Source of the DNA: Cellulomonas denverensis
Lineage (GTDB): Bacteria > Actinomycetota > Actinomycetes > Actinomycetales > Cellulomonadaceae
Direction: 5' to 3'
DNA: 64,000 nucleotides
NCBI RefSeq assembly: GCF_012396125.1
Contig: NZ_JAAXOX010000015.1
Location: 1-64,000, forward strand
A program made the position numbers and the translations under genes. The notes under the pieces were generated by a model, which did not search any database, was not told the origin of the DNA, and was given only the letters and a program-made list of their open reading frames with translations. Of this stretch, positions 27,365 to 37,764 are shown in pieces (positions within the stretch are counted from its first letter, which is position 1; the number at the start of each line of letters is the position of its first letter).

Positions 27365-30004
27365 GTGAGCGCCGACTGGATCGACGAGGGCACCGCCGCG
27401 GTGCAGCGCTGGATGGGCTACGGCCGCAGCGTGCTGATCCGCGGCGACCGTGGCTCCGGCCGCAGCAGCATCCTGGCCGGCCTGATGCGGCCCGCCGTGT
27501 CGATGGGCAGCTGGCGGCTGTTGCTGCAACCTGCCGGGCAGCGACCACTGGCCGCGCTCCTGGCGCACAGCTCGACCCGGGACGTCCGCCGCGCCGCCGG
27601 AGTGGTGAGCGAGCACGATCTGGTCAGCTGGCTGCGCAAGGAGCTAGAGGCCCCGCACAGCGTGCTGCTGATCGACGACCTGGAGCAGATCGACGAGGCC
27701 TCGCTCAGCGTGGTGCGCCGGACCGTGGAGTCCACCGGCGCCGTGGTGGTCGCCACCGCCGGCACCGGGGTGGACCGCGGGCAGTCGCCCGGCCTGGCCG
27801 CCCTGCTCGCCGAACTGTCCCCGGCCGAGGTGCACCTGGAGCCGCTCGCCGCCGACCAGATGCACCAGCTGCTGATGCGCCGGCTGGGTGGCCCGCTGGA
27901 CCTGCGGCTGGTGGTCGCGGTGTCGTCCTGGTCGGCAGGGAACCCGCGGGCCGCGGTCGCCGTGGTCGACAGCGCGCTGTACGCCGGGGCGATCCTCGAG
28001 GGCCCGTCCGGCTGGACCGTGGCCGGGGCGCTGGAGCAGGTGCCGATGGATGCCGTGGTGCACGGTCTGGTGGCCGACGCGGACGCCACCGCGATGACCG
28101 CGCTGGAGTTCGTCGCCTGGCGCGGCACCGTGGACGCCGCCGCCGCCGAACCGCTGCTGGGCCGCGAGACCCTGGACCAACTGGCCGACGAGGGCCGGCT
28201 GATGGCCCGGACCCGCCCGGACGGCTCCACCGTGCTGTGGGTGACGCCGCCGGCGCTCGCGGTCGGGCTGCGCCAGCGGCTGTCCCGGGTCCGTGAGCAC
28301 CGGTTCTCCCGCTGGCTGGCCGATGTGCCGCAGCTCGCGGTGACCGACGACCCGCTGCCGGACACCCTCGCCGCGGTGGGTCCGTCCGCCGAGCCGCGCC
28401 GCCTGGGACCGGGCGCGCTGACCGCGTTCGTGGTGGAGCAGAGCCGCCGGCGCCGGGAGGAGGCGGTCGACGCCTGGCGGGTGTCCCGCGACCTCGGCCG
28501 GGCCACCGAGCTGCTGCGCCTGCTCGGGACCGGGAGCACGGTCACCGAGCGCCAGGTGATGGCCGGCACCCAGTTCTGCGAGGGCGACGACCCGGCGCAG
28601 GTCGCCGAGTTCACCGCCCGGTTGCACGAGGCCGCCTACCAGGCCGGGGTGCCGGTGGCGGAGTTCGCCCCGGCCGCCCCACCGGCCGCGCGCGAGGAGT
28701 CCCCGTTGACCCGGGTCCGGCCCGAGGTGATCGCCCAGATCGCCGCCGGGGACCCGGCCGCCGCCCTGACCGGCACCGACGCCGATCCCGGTGCCGACGC
28801 CTACACCCGGGCCTGGTCGCGGGTGCTGCGGGCCGGCGCGCTGGTCGAGGTCGGCCGGGCGGATCTGGCCGGGGAGGTCGCCGCCGAGGAGGTCGGACCG
28901 GAGGCTCCGTGCGCGGTCCGGGTGCGGCTGCACGCGATCCGCGGGCTGTCCCTGCTGTACGACCGGATGGACGAGGAGGCGGAGGACTGGATCCGCCGCG
29001 GTCTGCGCTGCGCCGAGGACGCGGTGGACGCCGACGCGGTGCAGGTGCTCAACGTGGTGCTGGCCGAGGTGCTGCTGCTCACCGGCCGGGAGGACGAGGC
29101 GTGGAGTGCGCTGTCCACCGCGTTGCAGTGCGGCGCCCCCCGGGAGGTGGACAACAGCTTCTACCGCCGCGGCGTCTCCCTGTCGATCGTGCTGCGGCTG
29201 CAGGCCGGGGACGCGCTGATGCTGCCCGCCCTGGAGGCCGAACTGGACCGGGCCGCCCCGGCGCGGTTGTCCGTGGTCGGCGACCTGGCCGCGGTCGCCC
29301 GCGCCGCGCTGATGTCCGCCCGCCAGCTGGGGTGCGAGTCCTACCTGTGGCAGGCCGGGGTGGAGGCGGACGCCGCGGGCTGGTCGTACACCGCCGCGCT
29401 GTGCTGGCTGTGCGCGCCGGGGCCGTACGACAAGACCCGGATCGCCCGGGTGCGCTCGGTGGTCGCGCGGCTCCGCGGTCACCGGCTGGACGGCTGGCTG
29501 CGGCTGCACGAGGCGATGGCGGCCGACGACGAGGCGACCACCATGACCGTGCTCGCGCAGCTGCCGCTGGTGCCGCTGCCGGTGGTCGACCGCCTGGTCG
29601 GCCTGTGGCGCGGCCGGGAGCTGCCCACGCCGGTCAAGCGCCTGCTGCAGAGCCGCGACCGGGCCCGGGTGCACGAGATGGTCGGCACCCTGTCCAACCG
29701 CGAGCTGGAGGTGGCCCGGATGGCCGTCTCCGGGCTGTCCAACAAGCAGATCGCCGATGCGCTCTTCCTCAGCATCCGGACCGTGGAGAACCACATGAGC
29801 CGGGCGTTGCAGAAGCTGGGCTGCGCGAACCGGGGCGAGCTCGGCGCCGTGCTGGGCCTGGCGTCCCGGGAGCCGTCCCCGCCGCCGACCCCTGCTCCGC
29901 CGCCGGCCGGTACCCCGACCGGTGAGGCCGCCCAGGCCGCCGCCCGGGCAGCGAGCGTGCCCACTCCGCGCGAGTCCCGGGAGGGCACCAGCGCGCCGGT
30001 CTGA
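27365..30004 (+). CDS. STAND/LuxR-type transcriptional regulator 1
   Basis: An 879-residue large regulator. The N-terminal NTPase module has a Walker A-like GDRGSGRSS (lysine replaced by arginine) and Walker B LLIDDLEQID, followed by a long alpha-helical, TPR-like middle. The C-terminal LuxR helix-turn-helix is intact (LSNRELEVARMAVSGLSNKQ, then the IRTVENHMSRALQKLG recognition part, ~770-835). A Pro/Ala-rich tail follows. The start is GTG at 27365. A paralogue follows 69 bp downstream. The position suggests control of the SipW cluster, the arc genes or both. ATP hydrolysis is doubtful because of the altered Walker A. Confidence 0.85.
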   Translation: MSADWIDEGTAAVQRWMGYGRSVLIRGDRGSGRSSILAGLMRPAVSMGSWRLLLQPAGQRPLAALLAHSSTRDVRRAAGVVSEHDLVSWLRKELEAPHSVLLIDDLEQIDEASLSVVRRTVESTGAVVVATAGTGVDRGQSPGLAALLAELSPAEVHLEPLAADQMHQLLMRRLGGPLDLRLVVAVSSWSAGNPRAAVAVVDSALYAGAILEGPSGWTVAGALEQVPMDAVVHGLVADADATAMTALEFVAWRGTVDAAAAEPLLGRETLDQLADEGRLMARTRPDGSTVLWVTPPALAVGLRQRLSRVREHRFSRWLADVPQLAVTDDPLPDTLAAVGPSAEPRRLGPGALTAFVVEQSRRRREEAVDAWRVSRDLGRATELLRLLGTGSTVTERQVMAGTQFCEGDDPAQVAEFTARLHEAAYQAGVPVAEFAPAAPPAAREESPLTRVRPEVIAQIAAGDPAAALTGTDADPGADAYTRAWSRVLRAGALVEVGRADLAGEVAAEEVGPEAPCAVRVRLHAIRGLSLLYDRMDEEAEDWIRRGLRCAEDAVDADAVQVLNVVLAEVLLLTGREDEAWSALSTALQCGAPREVDNSFYRRGVSLSIVLRLQAGDALMLPALEAELDRAAPARLSVVGDLAAVARAALMSARQLGCESYLWQAGVEADAAGWSYTAALCWLCAPGPYDKTRIARVRSVVARLRGHRLDGWLRLHEAMAADDEATTMTVLAQLPLVPLPVVDRLVGLWRGRELPTPVKRLLQSRDRARVHEMVGTLSNRELEVARMAVSGLSNKQIADALFLSIRTVENHMSRALQKLGCANRGELGAVLGLASREPSPPPTPAPPPAGTPTGEAAQAAARAASVPTPRESREGTSAPV

Positions 30005-30073
30005 GCCGGAGCCGTTGCCCGGTGGGGTGACCTGCGCGAGAGTGTCGCTGTTCGGTCCCGGGGAGGGAGAGCC

Positions 30074-32575
30074 ATGACGGCCGGCTGGATCGACGATGTG
30101 GTGAACGACGGGCGGCGCTGGCTGGCCATCGGCCGGGACGTCCTGCTGCGTGGCGACCGGGGGTCGGGTCGCAGCACCGCACTGGAACGCCTGTCCGGCG
30201 CCGATGCCGTCGGTGGCGGGCTGGTGATCCGTGCGGCCGGGGAGGGCCCCGGGTCTGCTCTGCTCAGCCACCCCTCCGCGCCGGCCGTGCCCTCGGCGGC
30301 CGCCGGGGTGCCGGTGCTGATCTCCTGGCTGACCGAGGAGCTGGAGGGTCCGCGCAGCCTGCTGGCGGTGGACGACATCGACGAGGTGGACGACGTCTCG
30401 CTGCTGGTGATCCGGCGGGCCCTGGAACGGGTGTCGGCGCTGCTGGTCTGCTCCACCGGGCGGGACCTGACCCGCGGCGGCCGTCCCGGTGCCCGGGCGC
30501 TGGTCGCCGATCGCGCACCGGCCGAGATCCGGCTCAAGCGGCTCAGCTACGAACAGATGCACCGGCTGATCAGCGACCGGCTCGGCGGCCCGGCGGATGT
30601 CGCGCTGACTTCCAGCGTGATGGCCCGGTCCAGCGGCAGCCCCCGGATCGCGGCCGCCCTGGTCGACGGCGCCCTGTTCGGCGGCAACATCCGCCAGGTC
30701 GAGGGCCGGTGGACCAAGCGGCGCCCGCTGGACGACATCCCGTTGGACTCGGTCGCCCTCGCCCTGACCGCGGGCCTGCCCCCCGAGCAGGTGGCCGCGC
30801 TGGAGGTGTTGGCCGGCAGCGGCCCGATGCCCCGGCCCGCCGCGGTGGAGCTGGTCGGCGACCCGATGATCGTGGAACTGATCGACTGCGGCCGGGTGGT
30901 GTGCTTCTCCGCGGCGAACGGGGACGAGGTGCTGTCGGTGTCGCCGCCGGCGCTGATGCACGCGCTGAACGACCGGCTGACCTGGCCACGCCGGTACGAC
31001 ATGTTCGAGCGGATCGAGCACGAGGACGGCCCCGCGCAGTCCCAGGTGTTCGGTGGCCTGCCGGAGCTCGTGCTCGGCACCGACAACTGGAACGGCGAGG
31101 AGTTCCGGCGGTGGTCGGCGGAGGTCGCCGGGCTGATCCAGGAGAAGGACCGGCTGCGCGAGCGGTCGCTGCGGGCGAGTTGGCAGCTGTCGCCGACCGT
31201 GGTGCCGGCGAACGCCCTGCTCACCGCGCTGCTGCGCCGACCGGCCACGGCGGCCGAGGTGCAGTCCGTCTTCGATGCGACCGAGGTGTCCCCGGCCGAC
31301 CCGCCGGAGGAGCGCAGCATGTTCGCCGCGCTGCGCCGGCGGTGGGAGCTGTGGGACGGCGGCGACGACCTCGACCCGGACGACGACACCGGGACGCTGG
31401 GTGGGATGGCCACCGCGGTCCGGGTGATCCGGGACGAGGTGGCCGCGCGGGTCCGGTCCGGGGCGCTGGACGAGGACCTGCTCGGCCCGGTGCAGGAGCG
31501 GCCCGGGCCGGCCGAGGGCTGGGCGGTGATGACCCGGACCGCCGCGCTGCTGGAGGCCGGGCGGCCGGAGCTCGCCCTGCTGAACGCCGAGCGCAGCCCG
31601 CTGTCCCTGGAGTGGCGCTGGTCGTCGATCCAGCACTACCAGGAGGGCATCGTCGGCCTGAGCCTGCTGCACTCCGGCCGGGTCCCGGACGCCGAGGGCG
31701 CCGAACTGCATCTGCTGGGCAAGGCCTACCAGGACCTCGACCTGACCGGCATCCGGGTGCACGCCACCGTGCTGGCCGAGCTGTACGCGATGACCGGTCG
31801 CCCGCAGGAGGCGTGGCGGGTGCTCAGCACCTCGCTGCGGCTGGGTCCGCCCGGGCCGTTGGAGCGGGCGTTCTACGACCGTGGCCTGGTGGTCGGGGTG
31901 GTGAACCGGTCGCAGGCCGGCGATCTGACCCTGGCCCGGACCCTGCTGGCGGAGATCGAGGACAGCCCGCCCGGCCGGGTCGGCACCATCCACTCCGGCC
32001 TGCCGCTGGCTCGGGCCGCGGTCGCGCTGGCCGAGGGCGAGGACCCGGGCGAGGAGCTGTGGCGGACCGGGCTGGAACTGGAGCGCACCGGCCGCTGGCA
32101 GCCCGCGCTCAGTGCCTGGCTGCTGTACCCGCGGGTGCACCCCCCAGAACGGATGGCCCGGATCGAGGAGGCGTACCGCCGGGTGCGGTTGCCGCTGCTG
32201 GAGCCCTACCTGCGGCTGCACCAGGCGATGACCGCGGCGGACTCCCCGGCGATCGCGGCCCGGCTGCGAGAGACCGGCGCGCTGCCCGGCGGGATCGTCG
32301 ACGTCGCCCTGGAGCTGGTCGAGCCCGAGGACGTGCCGGCCGGCTTCGGTGGCCGTGGCCGCGAGGGGATGCCCGGCGGCCAGGTCGAGACGCTGTCCGC
32401 GCGGGAGCGGGAGGTGGCGCTGCTCGCCCAGGAGGGCCTGCCGAACCGGATGATCGCCGAACGGCTGTTCCTGAGTGTGCGCACGGTGGAGAACCACATG
32501 AGCCGGGCCCTGCGCAAGCTCGGCCTGTCCACCCGCGCCGATCTGCAAGGCCTGACCGAAGACTGGCGGTTCTGA
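30074..32575 (+). CDS. STAND/LuxR-type transcriptional regulator 2
   Basis: An 833-residue paralogue of the preceding regulator, with the same architecture: GDRGSGRSTAL near residue 30 (again Arg instead of the Walker A Lys), LLAVDDIDEVDD, a helical middle, and a C-terminal LuxR domain (LSAREREVALLAQEGL ... VRTVENHMSRALRKLG). The openings of both proteins align (xWIDx...GRxVLxRGDRGSGRS), so they arose by tandem duplication. The ATG start has GGGAGGG upstream. The permease gene begins 15 bp after its stop, so the regulators and arc genes are probably co-transcribed. Confidence 0.85.
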   Translation: MTAGWIDDVVNDGRRWLAIGRDVLLRGDRGSGRSTALERLSGADAVGGGLVIRAAGEGPGSALLSHPSAPAVPSAAAGVPVLISWLTEELEGPRSLLAVDDIDEVDDVSLLVIRRALERVSALLVCSTGRDLTRGGRPGARALVADRAPAEIRLKRLSYEQMHRLISDRLGGPADVALTSSVMARSSGSPRIAAALVDGALFGGNIRQVEGRWTKRRPLDDIPLDSVALALTAGLPPEQVAALEVLAGSGPMPRPAAVELVGDPMIVELIDCGRVVCFSAANGDEVLSVSPPALMHALNDRLTWPRRYDMFERIEHEDGPAQSQVFGGLPELVLGTDNWNGEEFRRWSAEVAGLIQEKDRLRERSLRASWQLSPTVVPANALLTALLRRPATAAEVQSVFDATEVSPADPPEERSMFAALRRRWELWDGGDDLDPDDDTGTLGGMATAVRVIRDEVAARVRSGALDEDLLGPVQERPGPAEGWAVMTRTAALLEAGRPELALLNAERSPLSLEWRWSSIQHYQEGIVGLSLLHSGRVPDAEGAELHLLGKAYQDLDLTGIRVHATVLAELYAMTGRPQEAWRVLSTSLRLGPPGPLERAFYDRGLVVGVVNRSQAGDLTLARTLLAEIEDSPPGRVGTIHSGLPLARAAVALAEGEDPGEELWRTGLELERTGRWQPALSAWLLYPRVHPPERMARIEEAYRRVRLPLLEPYLRLHQAMTAADSPAIAARLRETGALPGGIVDVALELVEPEDVPAGFGGRGREGMPGGQVETLSAREREVALLAQEGLPNRMIAERLFLSVRTVENHMSRALRKLGLSTRADLQGLTEDWRF

Positions 32576-32590
32576 CGAAGCGAGGGCGAC

Positions 32591-34006
32591 ATGGCAGTGG
32601 AGGCAGGACAGACGGCCGGTGCGGCACGGGTCACGGTGTCGCCGCTGACCCTGACCGCGATGGTGGTCGGGTCGATGGTCGGTGCGGGGGTGTTCTCCCT
32701 GCCCCGGCGGTTCGCCCAGGAGACCGGGGTGGCCGGAGCGCTGATCGCCTGGGTGGTGGCCGGTGCCGGCATGCTCACCCTGGCGCTGGTGTTCCAGCGG
32801 CTCGCGTTGCGGCGACCGGATCTGGACGCCGGGGTATACGCCTATGCCAAGGCGGGGTTCGGGGAGTTCACCGGCTTCTTCTCCGCGGCGGGGTACTGGG
32901 CGAGCGCCTGCGTCGGGAACGTCACCTACTGGGTGCTGATCATGTCCACCCTGGGCGCGTGGATCCCCGCCCTGGGCGCCGGGGACACCGTGCTGGCGAT
33001 CGTGCTGTCCTCGTTCGGGCTGTGGGGGTTCTTCCTGCTGGTCCGGCGCGGGATCAGTGAGGCGACCGCGATCAACCGGATCGTCACGGTCGCCAAGCTG
33101 GTGCCGATCCTGGTGTTCATCGTGCTGGCGCTGTTCGTGCTGGACCCGGCGGTGTTCGCGGACAACTTCCGGGGTGCGGACTACGCCGGCTCGCTGTTCA
33201 GCCAGGTGCGCAACACGATGCTGGTCACGGTGTTCGTCTTCCTCGGGGTGGAGGGCGCGAGCGTCTACTCCCGGCACGCCCGGCGCCGCGAGGACGTAGG
33301 GCGGGCGACCGTTCTCGGCCTGCTGAGCGTGCTGGCGATCTTCGCGTCGGTGACGATCGTGTCCTACGGCGTGCTGCCGATGAGCGAGATCGCCGAGCTC
33401 CGCCAGCCGTCGATGGCCGGGATGCTCGAGGCCGCGGTCGGGCACTGGGGCAGCGTCTTCGTGTCGATCGGGCTGATCATCTCGGTGCTGGGCGCCTACC
33501 TGGCCTGGACGCTGATGGCGGCGGAGGTGCTGTTCGTCGCCGCGAAGGACCGGGACATGCCGCGGTTCCTGGCCAAGCAGACCGACCGCGAGGTGCCGGT
33601 GAACGCGCTGCTGCTGTCCACCGCGCTGTCCCAGGTGATCCTGGTCATCACGTACTTCTCCGACGACGCCTTCGACTTCGCGCTGGACATGACGGCGGTG
33701 ACCAGCCTGATTCCGTACCTGCTGGCCGCGGCCTTCGCGGTGCGGATCGCCTCGGGCCGGGGCGGGGAGCTGGTGATCCCGTTGATCGCCTCGGCCTACA
33801 CGGTCTTCCTGTTGTTCGCGGCCGGGCTGGACCTGGTGCTGATGTCGTTCATCCTCTACGCCCCGTTGACCGTGCTGTTCGCCCTGACCCGCCGGGAGCA
33901 GGGCCGCCGGGTGTTCGGGCCGACGGAGCTCGTCCTGTTCCTGGTGGTGACCGCCGCCGCGGTGCTCGGCGTGGTCGCCCTCGCTCTCGGCTGGATCAGC
34001 ATCTGA
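32591..34006 (+). CDS. APC-family amino-acid antiporter (ArcD-like)
   Basis: A 471-residue APC-superfamily permease with about 12-13 membrane helices. The N-terminal [20 protein letters not shown] is the helix-1 substrate motif of the basic amino acid/polyamine antiporter family, and the [20 protein letters not shown] loop is typical of arginine:ornithine antiporters. With arginine deiminase 29 bp downstream, the likely role is arginine uptake in exchange for ornithine or citrulline. The exact substrate is inferred from context. Confidence 0.85.
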   Translation: MAVEAGQTAGAARVTVSPLTLTAMVVGSMVGAGVFSLPRRFAQETGVAGALIAWVVAGAGMLTLALVFQRLALRRPDLDAGVYAYAKAGFGEFTGFFSAAGYWASACVGNVTYWVLIMSTLGAWIPALGAGDTVLAIVLSSFGLWGFFLLVRRGISEATAINRIVTVAKLVPILVFIVLALFVLDPAVFADNFRGADYAGSLFSQVRNTMLVTVFVFLGVEGASVYSRHARRREDVGRATVLGLLSVLAIFASVTIVSYGVLPMSEIAELRQPSMAGMLEAAVGHWGSVFVSIGLIISVLGAYLAWTLMAAEVLFVAAKDRDMPRFLAKQTDREVPVNALLLSTALSQVILVITYFSDDAFDFALDMTAVTSLIPYLLAAAFAVRIASGRGGELVIPLIASAYTVFLLFAAGLDLVLMSFILYAPLTVLFALTRREQGRRVFGPTELVLFLVVTAAAVLGVVALALGWISI

Positions 34007-34035
34007 TGTCGTCCCGTCTCACAGGAGGTACTCCC

Positions 34036-35289
34036 ATGACCATCGACACCACCGCCACCCTCGGGGTGCACTCCGAGGTCGGGCGCCTGCGCAAGGTGCT
34101 GGTCTGCTCGCCGGGTCTGGCGCACGAGCGGCTGACCCCGACCAATGCCGACGAGCTGCTGTTCGACGACGTGATGTGGGTCGAGGCCGCCCAGCGCGAT
34201 CACCTGGACTTCGTCAACAAGTTGCGCAACCGCGGGGTTGAGGTCGTGGAGCTGCACGACGTGCTCGCCGACACGGTCGCCGACCCGGCGGCCCGGGAGT
34301 GGCTGCTGGACCGCAAGATCGTGCCGAACCGGGTCGGGCTGGGCCTGGTCGAGGGCACCCGCGCCTACCTGGAGTCGCTCGCCCCCAAGGACCTGGCGCG
34401 GTTCCTGATCGGCGGACTGTCCACCCGGGACCTGCCCGAGGACTACCGGACTGGGCACGTGGCGCTCGCCCGCGACTCCTCCGGGGCGGCCGAGTACCTG
34501 ATGCCGCCGCTGCCGAACACCCTGTACACCCGGGACACCACCTGCTGGATCTACGGCGGGGTCACCCTCAACCCGCTGTTCTGGCCGGCCCGGCACGACG
34601 AGACGCTGCTGATGCAGGCGGTCTACCGCTTCCACCCGGAGTTCGCCGACGCCACCGTGTGGTGGGGGGACGCCGAGCAGGACTGGGGCCAGGCCACCCT
34701 GGAGGGCGGCGACGTGATGCCGGTCGGCAACGGCACCGTGCTGATCGGGATGAGCGAGCGGTCGTCCCGGCACGCGATCACCCAGGTCGCCCGGGCGCTG
34801 TTCGAGCGCGGTGCGGCCGAACGGGTCGTGGTCGCCGGGATGCCGAAGCTGCGCGCCGCGATGCACCTGGACACGGTCTTCACCTTCGCCGACCGGGACC
34901 TGGTCACCGTGCACCCGGCGATCGTGGACGGCATCCACCCGTTCACCCTGCGGCCCGGCGACGGCGCCTCCGGCGTGGAGGTCACCGACGAGGACGGCAG
35001 CCGGTTCGTGGACGTGGTCGCCCGGTCGCTCGGCGTGCCGAAGCTGCGGGTGGTCGAGACCGCCGGCGACGTCTACGCCTCCGAGCGCCAGCAGTGGGAC
35101 TCCGGCAATAACGCGGTCGCCCTGGAGCCGGGGGTGGTCTTCACCTACGACCGGAACACCCAGACCAACGCCGCGCTGCGCCGGGCCGGGGTCGAGGTGA
35201 TCACCATCGTCGGCGCCGAACTCGGTCGCGGTCGCGGCGGCGGGCACTGCATGACCTGCCCGCTGATCCGCGACGCCGTCGACTTCTGA
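34036..35289 (+). CDS. arcA: Arginine deiminase
   Basis: Hydrolyses arginine to citrulline and ammonia, the first step of the arginine deiminase pathway. The 417-residue length is normal. The catalytic cysteine lies in [15 protein letters not shown] at the C-terminus, and the substrate-binding LYTRDTTCW and [10 protein letters not shown] motifs are intact. The ATG at 34036 follows a strong AGGAGG. Neither arcB (ornithine carbamoyltransferase) nor arcC (carbamate kinase) is adjacent, so this locus alone gives ammonia and citrulline rather than ATP. Acid resistance or arginine scavenging is a possible role. Confidence 0.95.
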   Translation: MTIDTTATLGVHSEVGRLRKVLVCSPGLAHERLTPTNADELLFDDVMWVEAAQRDHLDFVNKLRNRGVEVVELHDVLADTVADPAAREWLLDRKIVPNRVGLGLVEGTRAYLESLAPKDLARFLIGGLSTRDLPEDYRTGHVALARDSSGAAEYLMPPLPNTLYTRDTTCWIYGGVTLNPLFWPARHDETLLMQAVYRFHPEFADATVWWGDAEQDWGQATLEGGDVMPVGNGTVLIGMSERSSRHAITQVARALFERGAAERVVVAGMPKLRAAMHLDTVFTFADRDLVTVHPAIVDGIHPFTLRPGDGASGVEVTDEDGSRFVDVVARSLGVPKLRVVETAGDVYASERQQWDSGNNAVALEPGVVFTYDRNTQTNAALRRAGVEVITIVGAELGRGRGGGHCMTCPLIRDAVDF

Positions 35290-35297
35290 GCGGCCCG

Positions 35298-36923
35298 GTG
35301 CTCCTGCTCCTGGTCGTCGCGCTGCCGGCGGCGCTGGCCGTCGTGTTGCTCGGCGCGGCCAGGAGCCAGGGGCGCGGCGGCCCGCACACGGGTCCGGCGC
35401 GCCCCGGGGGACCGGTCCCCGGTCCGGAGCAGCCCGGAGCCCACGTCCCCGGCCTGATCACCACCGCCCCCGGTGGCGGCGGCGCGCAGACCGTCGGCCG
35501 GCTGATCGCCCCGCTCGCCCCGGCCGCCCCGCTGCCCGCCATGGCGCTCGCGGTGACCGGTGCCGGGTTCGCGCCGGGCGCCGGATCGATGACCCGGCCG
35601 CTGCTGCTGGTCGCCGCGCTGATCTGCACCGCCACCCTGGTCACCACCACCCGGCTGCGCACCACCCGCGGCGACCGGCTCAGCGCGCTGGTGCTGCTCT
35701 GCTTCGCCACGCACGGGCTGCTGCTGCTGGCCACCGATCTGGCCCAGCTGCTGGTCGCCTGCGTCGGCACCACCCTGGCGGTCACCGCACTGATCCGCAC
35801 CGGCCCGTCCGCCGCCTCCGCCCGGGCCGCCCGGGTCTACCTGGTGGTCACCGGCGCCGGTGACCTGGCGGTGGCCGGTGCGCTGGTGCTGATCCTGCGG
35901 TCCGGCGGCTGGCGGCTGTCCGAGGTGCCCCAGGTGGTGGCCGGGTCGCCGCAGCTGGTGCCGATCGTCTGCCTGCTGCTGCTCGGCTTCGGGGTCCGGG
36001 CCTGCGTCTTCCCGGTGCACGGCTGGCTGCCGCTGGTGGAGTCCCGGTCGTCGGTGCCGGTGGGCGCAGTGCTCAGCGGGATGGTGGTCAGCACCGGGCT
36101 GATCGGCTGGATCCGGCTGCTGCCGCTCGGCGAGACCGCGCTGCCCGGCTGGGGGAGTGCGCTGGTCGCCTTCGCGCTGACCGGGTCGTTCCTGGTGGTG
36201 CTGCCCGCGTTGCTCGACCCCGACCCGGAGATCTCGCTCGGGTACAGCACGGTCAGCCAGTTGGGCTTCGTCACCGTGCTGATCGGGGCCGCGCTGGCCG
36301 TGCCGGAGCTGGCCGAGGCGTGCGTGCTGTCCGCGGTGGTCTACGCCGTGCACCACGCGATGGCCAAGGGCGGGCTGATCCTGGCGGTGTCGATCTGGGA
36401 GCGGCACGGCGCGAGCCGGCTGCGCTGGTGGGTGCTGGGCGGCAGCGCGATGCTCGCCCTGGCCGTGGTGGGGGCGCCACTGGGCAGCGGGGCGGTGGCG
36501 AAGTACGCCGCCAAGCGCACCCTGTCCGAGGCGCCGTTCGTGGTGGACGTGGTCGCGGCGCTGCCGTTCATCAGTACCGGGTCCACCCTGCTGCTGATCT
36601 GGGCCGGGCTGACCCTGCGCCGGCACCTGCGGCCCGGCACGGTGGGCGCCGACCTCGAGCTGCTGGCCTGGAGCGGGTTCTGCCTGGGCGGCACGGTGCT
36701 GGCCTGGGTGCTGGTCGCCCGTTGGGTGCCGGTGCTGTCGGTGCCGTCGCTGGACCTGGTCACGCTGTGGCAGGCGACCTGGCCGGTGCTGCTCGGGCTC
36801 GGCCTGGCCGGGCTGGGGATGCTCAGCGTCCGCACCGGCCTGGCCGGGCGCCTCCCGCGGGGTCGCCGACTGCCCCGGGGCGACCTGATGGCGCTGCTGG
36901 AGCGAGCACTCCATCGCCGCTGA
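35298..36923 (+). CDS. Complex I antiporter-like (NuoL/MrpA type) membrane protein
   Basis: A 541-residue polytopic protein with ~13-14 hydrophobic segments. It resembles the proton-channel module shared by NuoL/NuoM, MrpA and hydrogenase-4 subunits: FPVHGWLPLVESRSSVPVG, GYSTVSQLGF and VHHAMAKGGLIL correspond to their conserved helices. The first ~80 residues contain a Gly/Pro-rich loop absent from classical subunits. No other complex subunit is nearby. The gene starts (GTG) 9 bp after arcA, so a link to ion or pH homeostasis with the deiminase is inferred. It could act with a DUF2309-type carbon-transport partner elsewhere, which I cannot see here. Confidence 0.75.
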   Translation: MLLLLVVALPAALAVVLLGAARSQGRGGPHTGPARPGGPVPGPEQPGAHVPGLITTAPGGGGAQTVGRLIAPLAPAAPLPAMALAVTGAGFAPGAGSMTRPLLLVAALICTATLVTTTRLRTTRGDRLSALVLLCFATHGLLLLATDLAQLLVACVGTTLAVTALIRTGPSAASARAARVYLVVTGAGDLAVAGALVLILRSGGWRLSEVPQVVAGSPQLVPIVCLLLLGFGVRACVFPVHGWLPLVESRSSVPVGAVLSGMVVSTGLIGWIRLLPLGETALPGWGSALVAFALTGSFLVVLPALLDPDPEISLGYSTVSQLGFVTVLIGAALAVPELAEACVLSAVVYAVHHAMAKGGLILAVSIWERHGASRLRWWVLGGSAMLALAVVGAPLGSGAVAKYAAKRTLSEAPFVVDVVAALPFISTGSTLLLIWAGLTLRRHLRPGTVGADLELLAWSGFCLGGTVLAWVLVARWVPVLSVPSLDLVTLWQATWPVLLGLGLAGLGMLSVRTGLAGRLPRGRRLPRGDLMALLERALHRR

Positions 36924-37086
36924 ACCGCCACCCAGTGCCGCCCCCGTGCCCCTCAATCCGGCCACCTGTGGCCGGTGGGGCGCACCCGCCCGGCCCGGAC
37001 CCCGGTGTGCCCCCGCAGGCTGGTGCTGCCCGGGCCGGTGAGCCGGCCGCCCGGGTGACCGCCAGTTCCGGAAGGTGAGGAGAGCG

Positions 37087-37764
37087 ATGAACCGACGTAC
37101 CCGAGGATGGGCGGTCACCGCCGCGGCGGCCGTGGTCGCCGCCCTGGTCGCCGTGGGCCTGACCGCCGGGAGCCCGGCCGCCGGTGAGCCGGTGCCGGAT
37201 GTCACGGCCTCCGCCGCCGCGGACCTGGCCCGCTCCGACCCGCAGGACCCGATGGCGCTGGGCGACCCGGATGCGCCGGTGCTGATGATCGAGTGGGCCG
37301 ACCTGCGCTGCTACTACTGCGGGGTGTTCTCCGAGCAGACCCTGCCCGCGCTGATCAGCGAGTACGTCGACCAAGGGCTGGTGCGGATCGAGTGGCACCC
37401 CGCGGTGGTGCTCGGCGACACCTCCACCGAGGCCGCGATCGCCGCCCGGGCCGCCGCCGAGCAGGGCCTGTTCTGGGAGTTCGTCGACGCGCTGTACGCC
37501 ACCATGCCCACCCGGGAGACCGTGTGGAGCTCCGAGGCGCTGATCGAGCTCGGCGGGTCAATCGACGGCCTGGACCTGAACCGGTTCGCCGATGGACTGG
37601 TGGACCCGGAGCTGCGCGCCGCCGTGCAGGCCGACGTGGAGCGCGCCGAGCAGGCCGGGGTCACCGGCACGCCGACCTTCCTCATCGGGGATGAGCTCGT
37701 CGTCGGGGCGCAGCCTCTGGCGGAGTTCCAGCGGGTGATCCAGGAGCAGCTCGACCGTTCCTGA
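37087..37764 (+). CDS. DsbA-family thiol-disulfide oxidoreductase
   Basis: A 225-residue exported or membrane-anchored thioredoxin-fold protein. A signal/anchor helix (GWAVTAAAAVVAALVAVGLT) is followed by the active-site CYYC in EWADLRCYYCGVFSEQ, an inserted helical domain and the cis-proline loop TGTPTFLIGDEL, matching the DsbA-like (thioredoxin_4) family. It probably oxidises or isomerises disulfides outside the membrane, which could serve the cysteine-bearing exported proteins nearby. ATG at 37087 with AGGTGAGGAG before it. Its last 83 bp overlap the end of the convergent hypothetical gene. Confidence 0.86.
   Translation: MNRRTRGWAVTAAAAVVAALVAVGLTAGSPAAGEPVPDVTASAAADLARSDPQDPMALGDPDAPVLMIEWADLRCYYCGVFSEQTLPALISEYVDQGLVRIEWHPAVVLGDTSTEAAIAARAAAEQGLFWEFVDALYATMPTRETVWSSEALIELGGSIDGLDLNRFADGLVDPELRAAVQADVERAEQAGVTGTPTFLIGDELVVGAQPLAEFQRVIQEQLDRS

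Noticed and set aside
27644..33445. A 1933-residue minus-strand open frame
   Set aside because: It is antisense to the two LuxR genes and part of the permease, all with clear domains. Rich in His/Gln/Arg/Gly as typical antisense frames in high-GC DNA.
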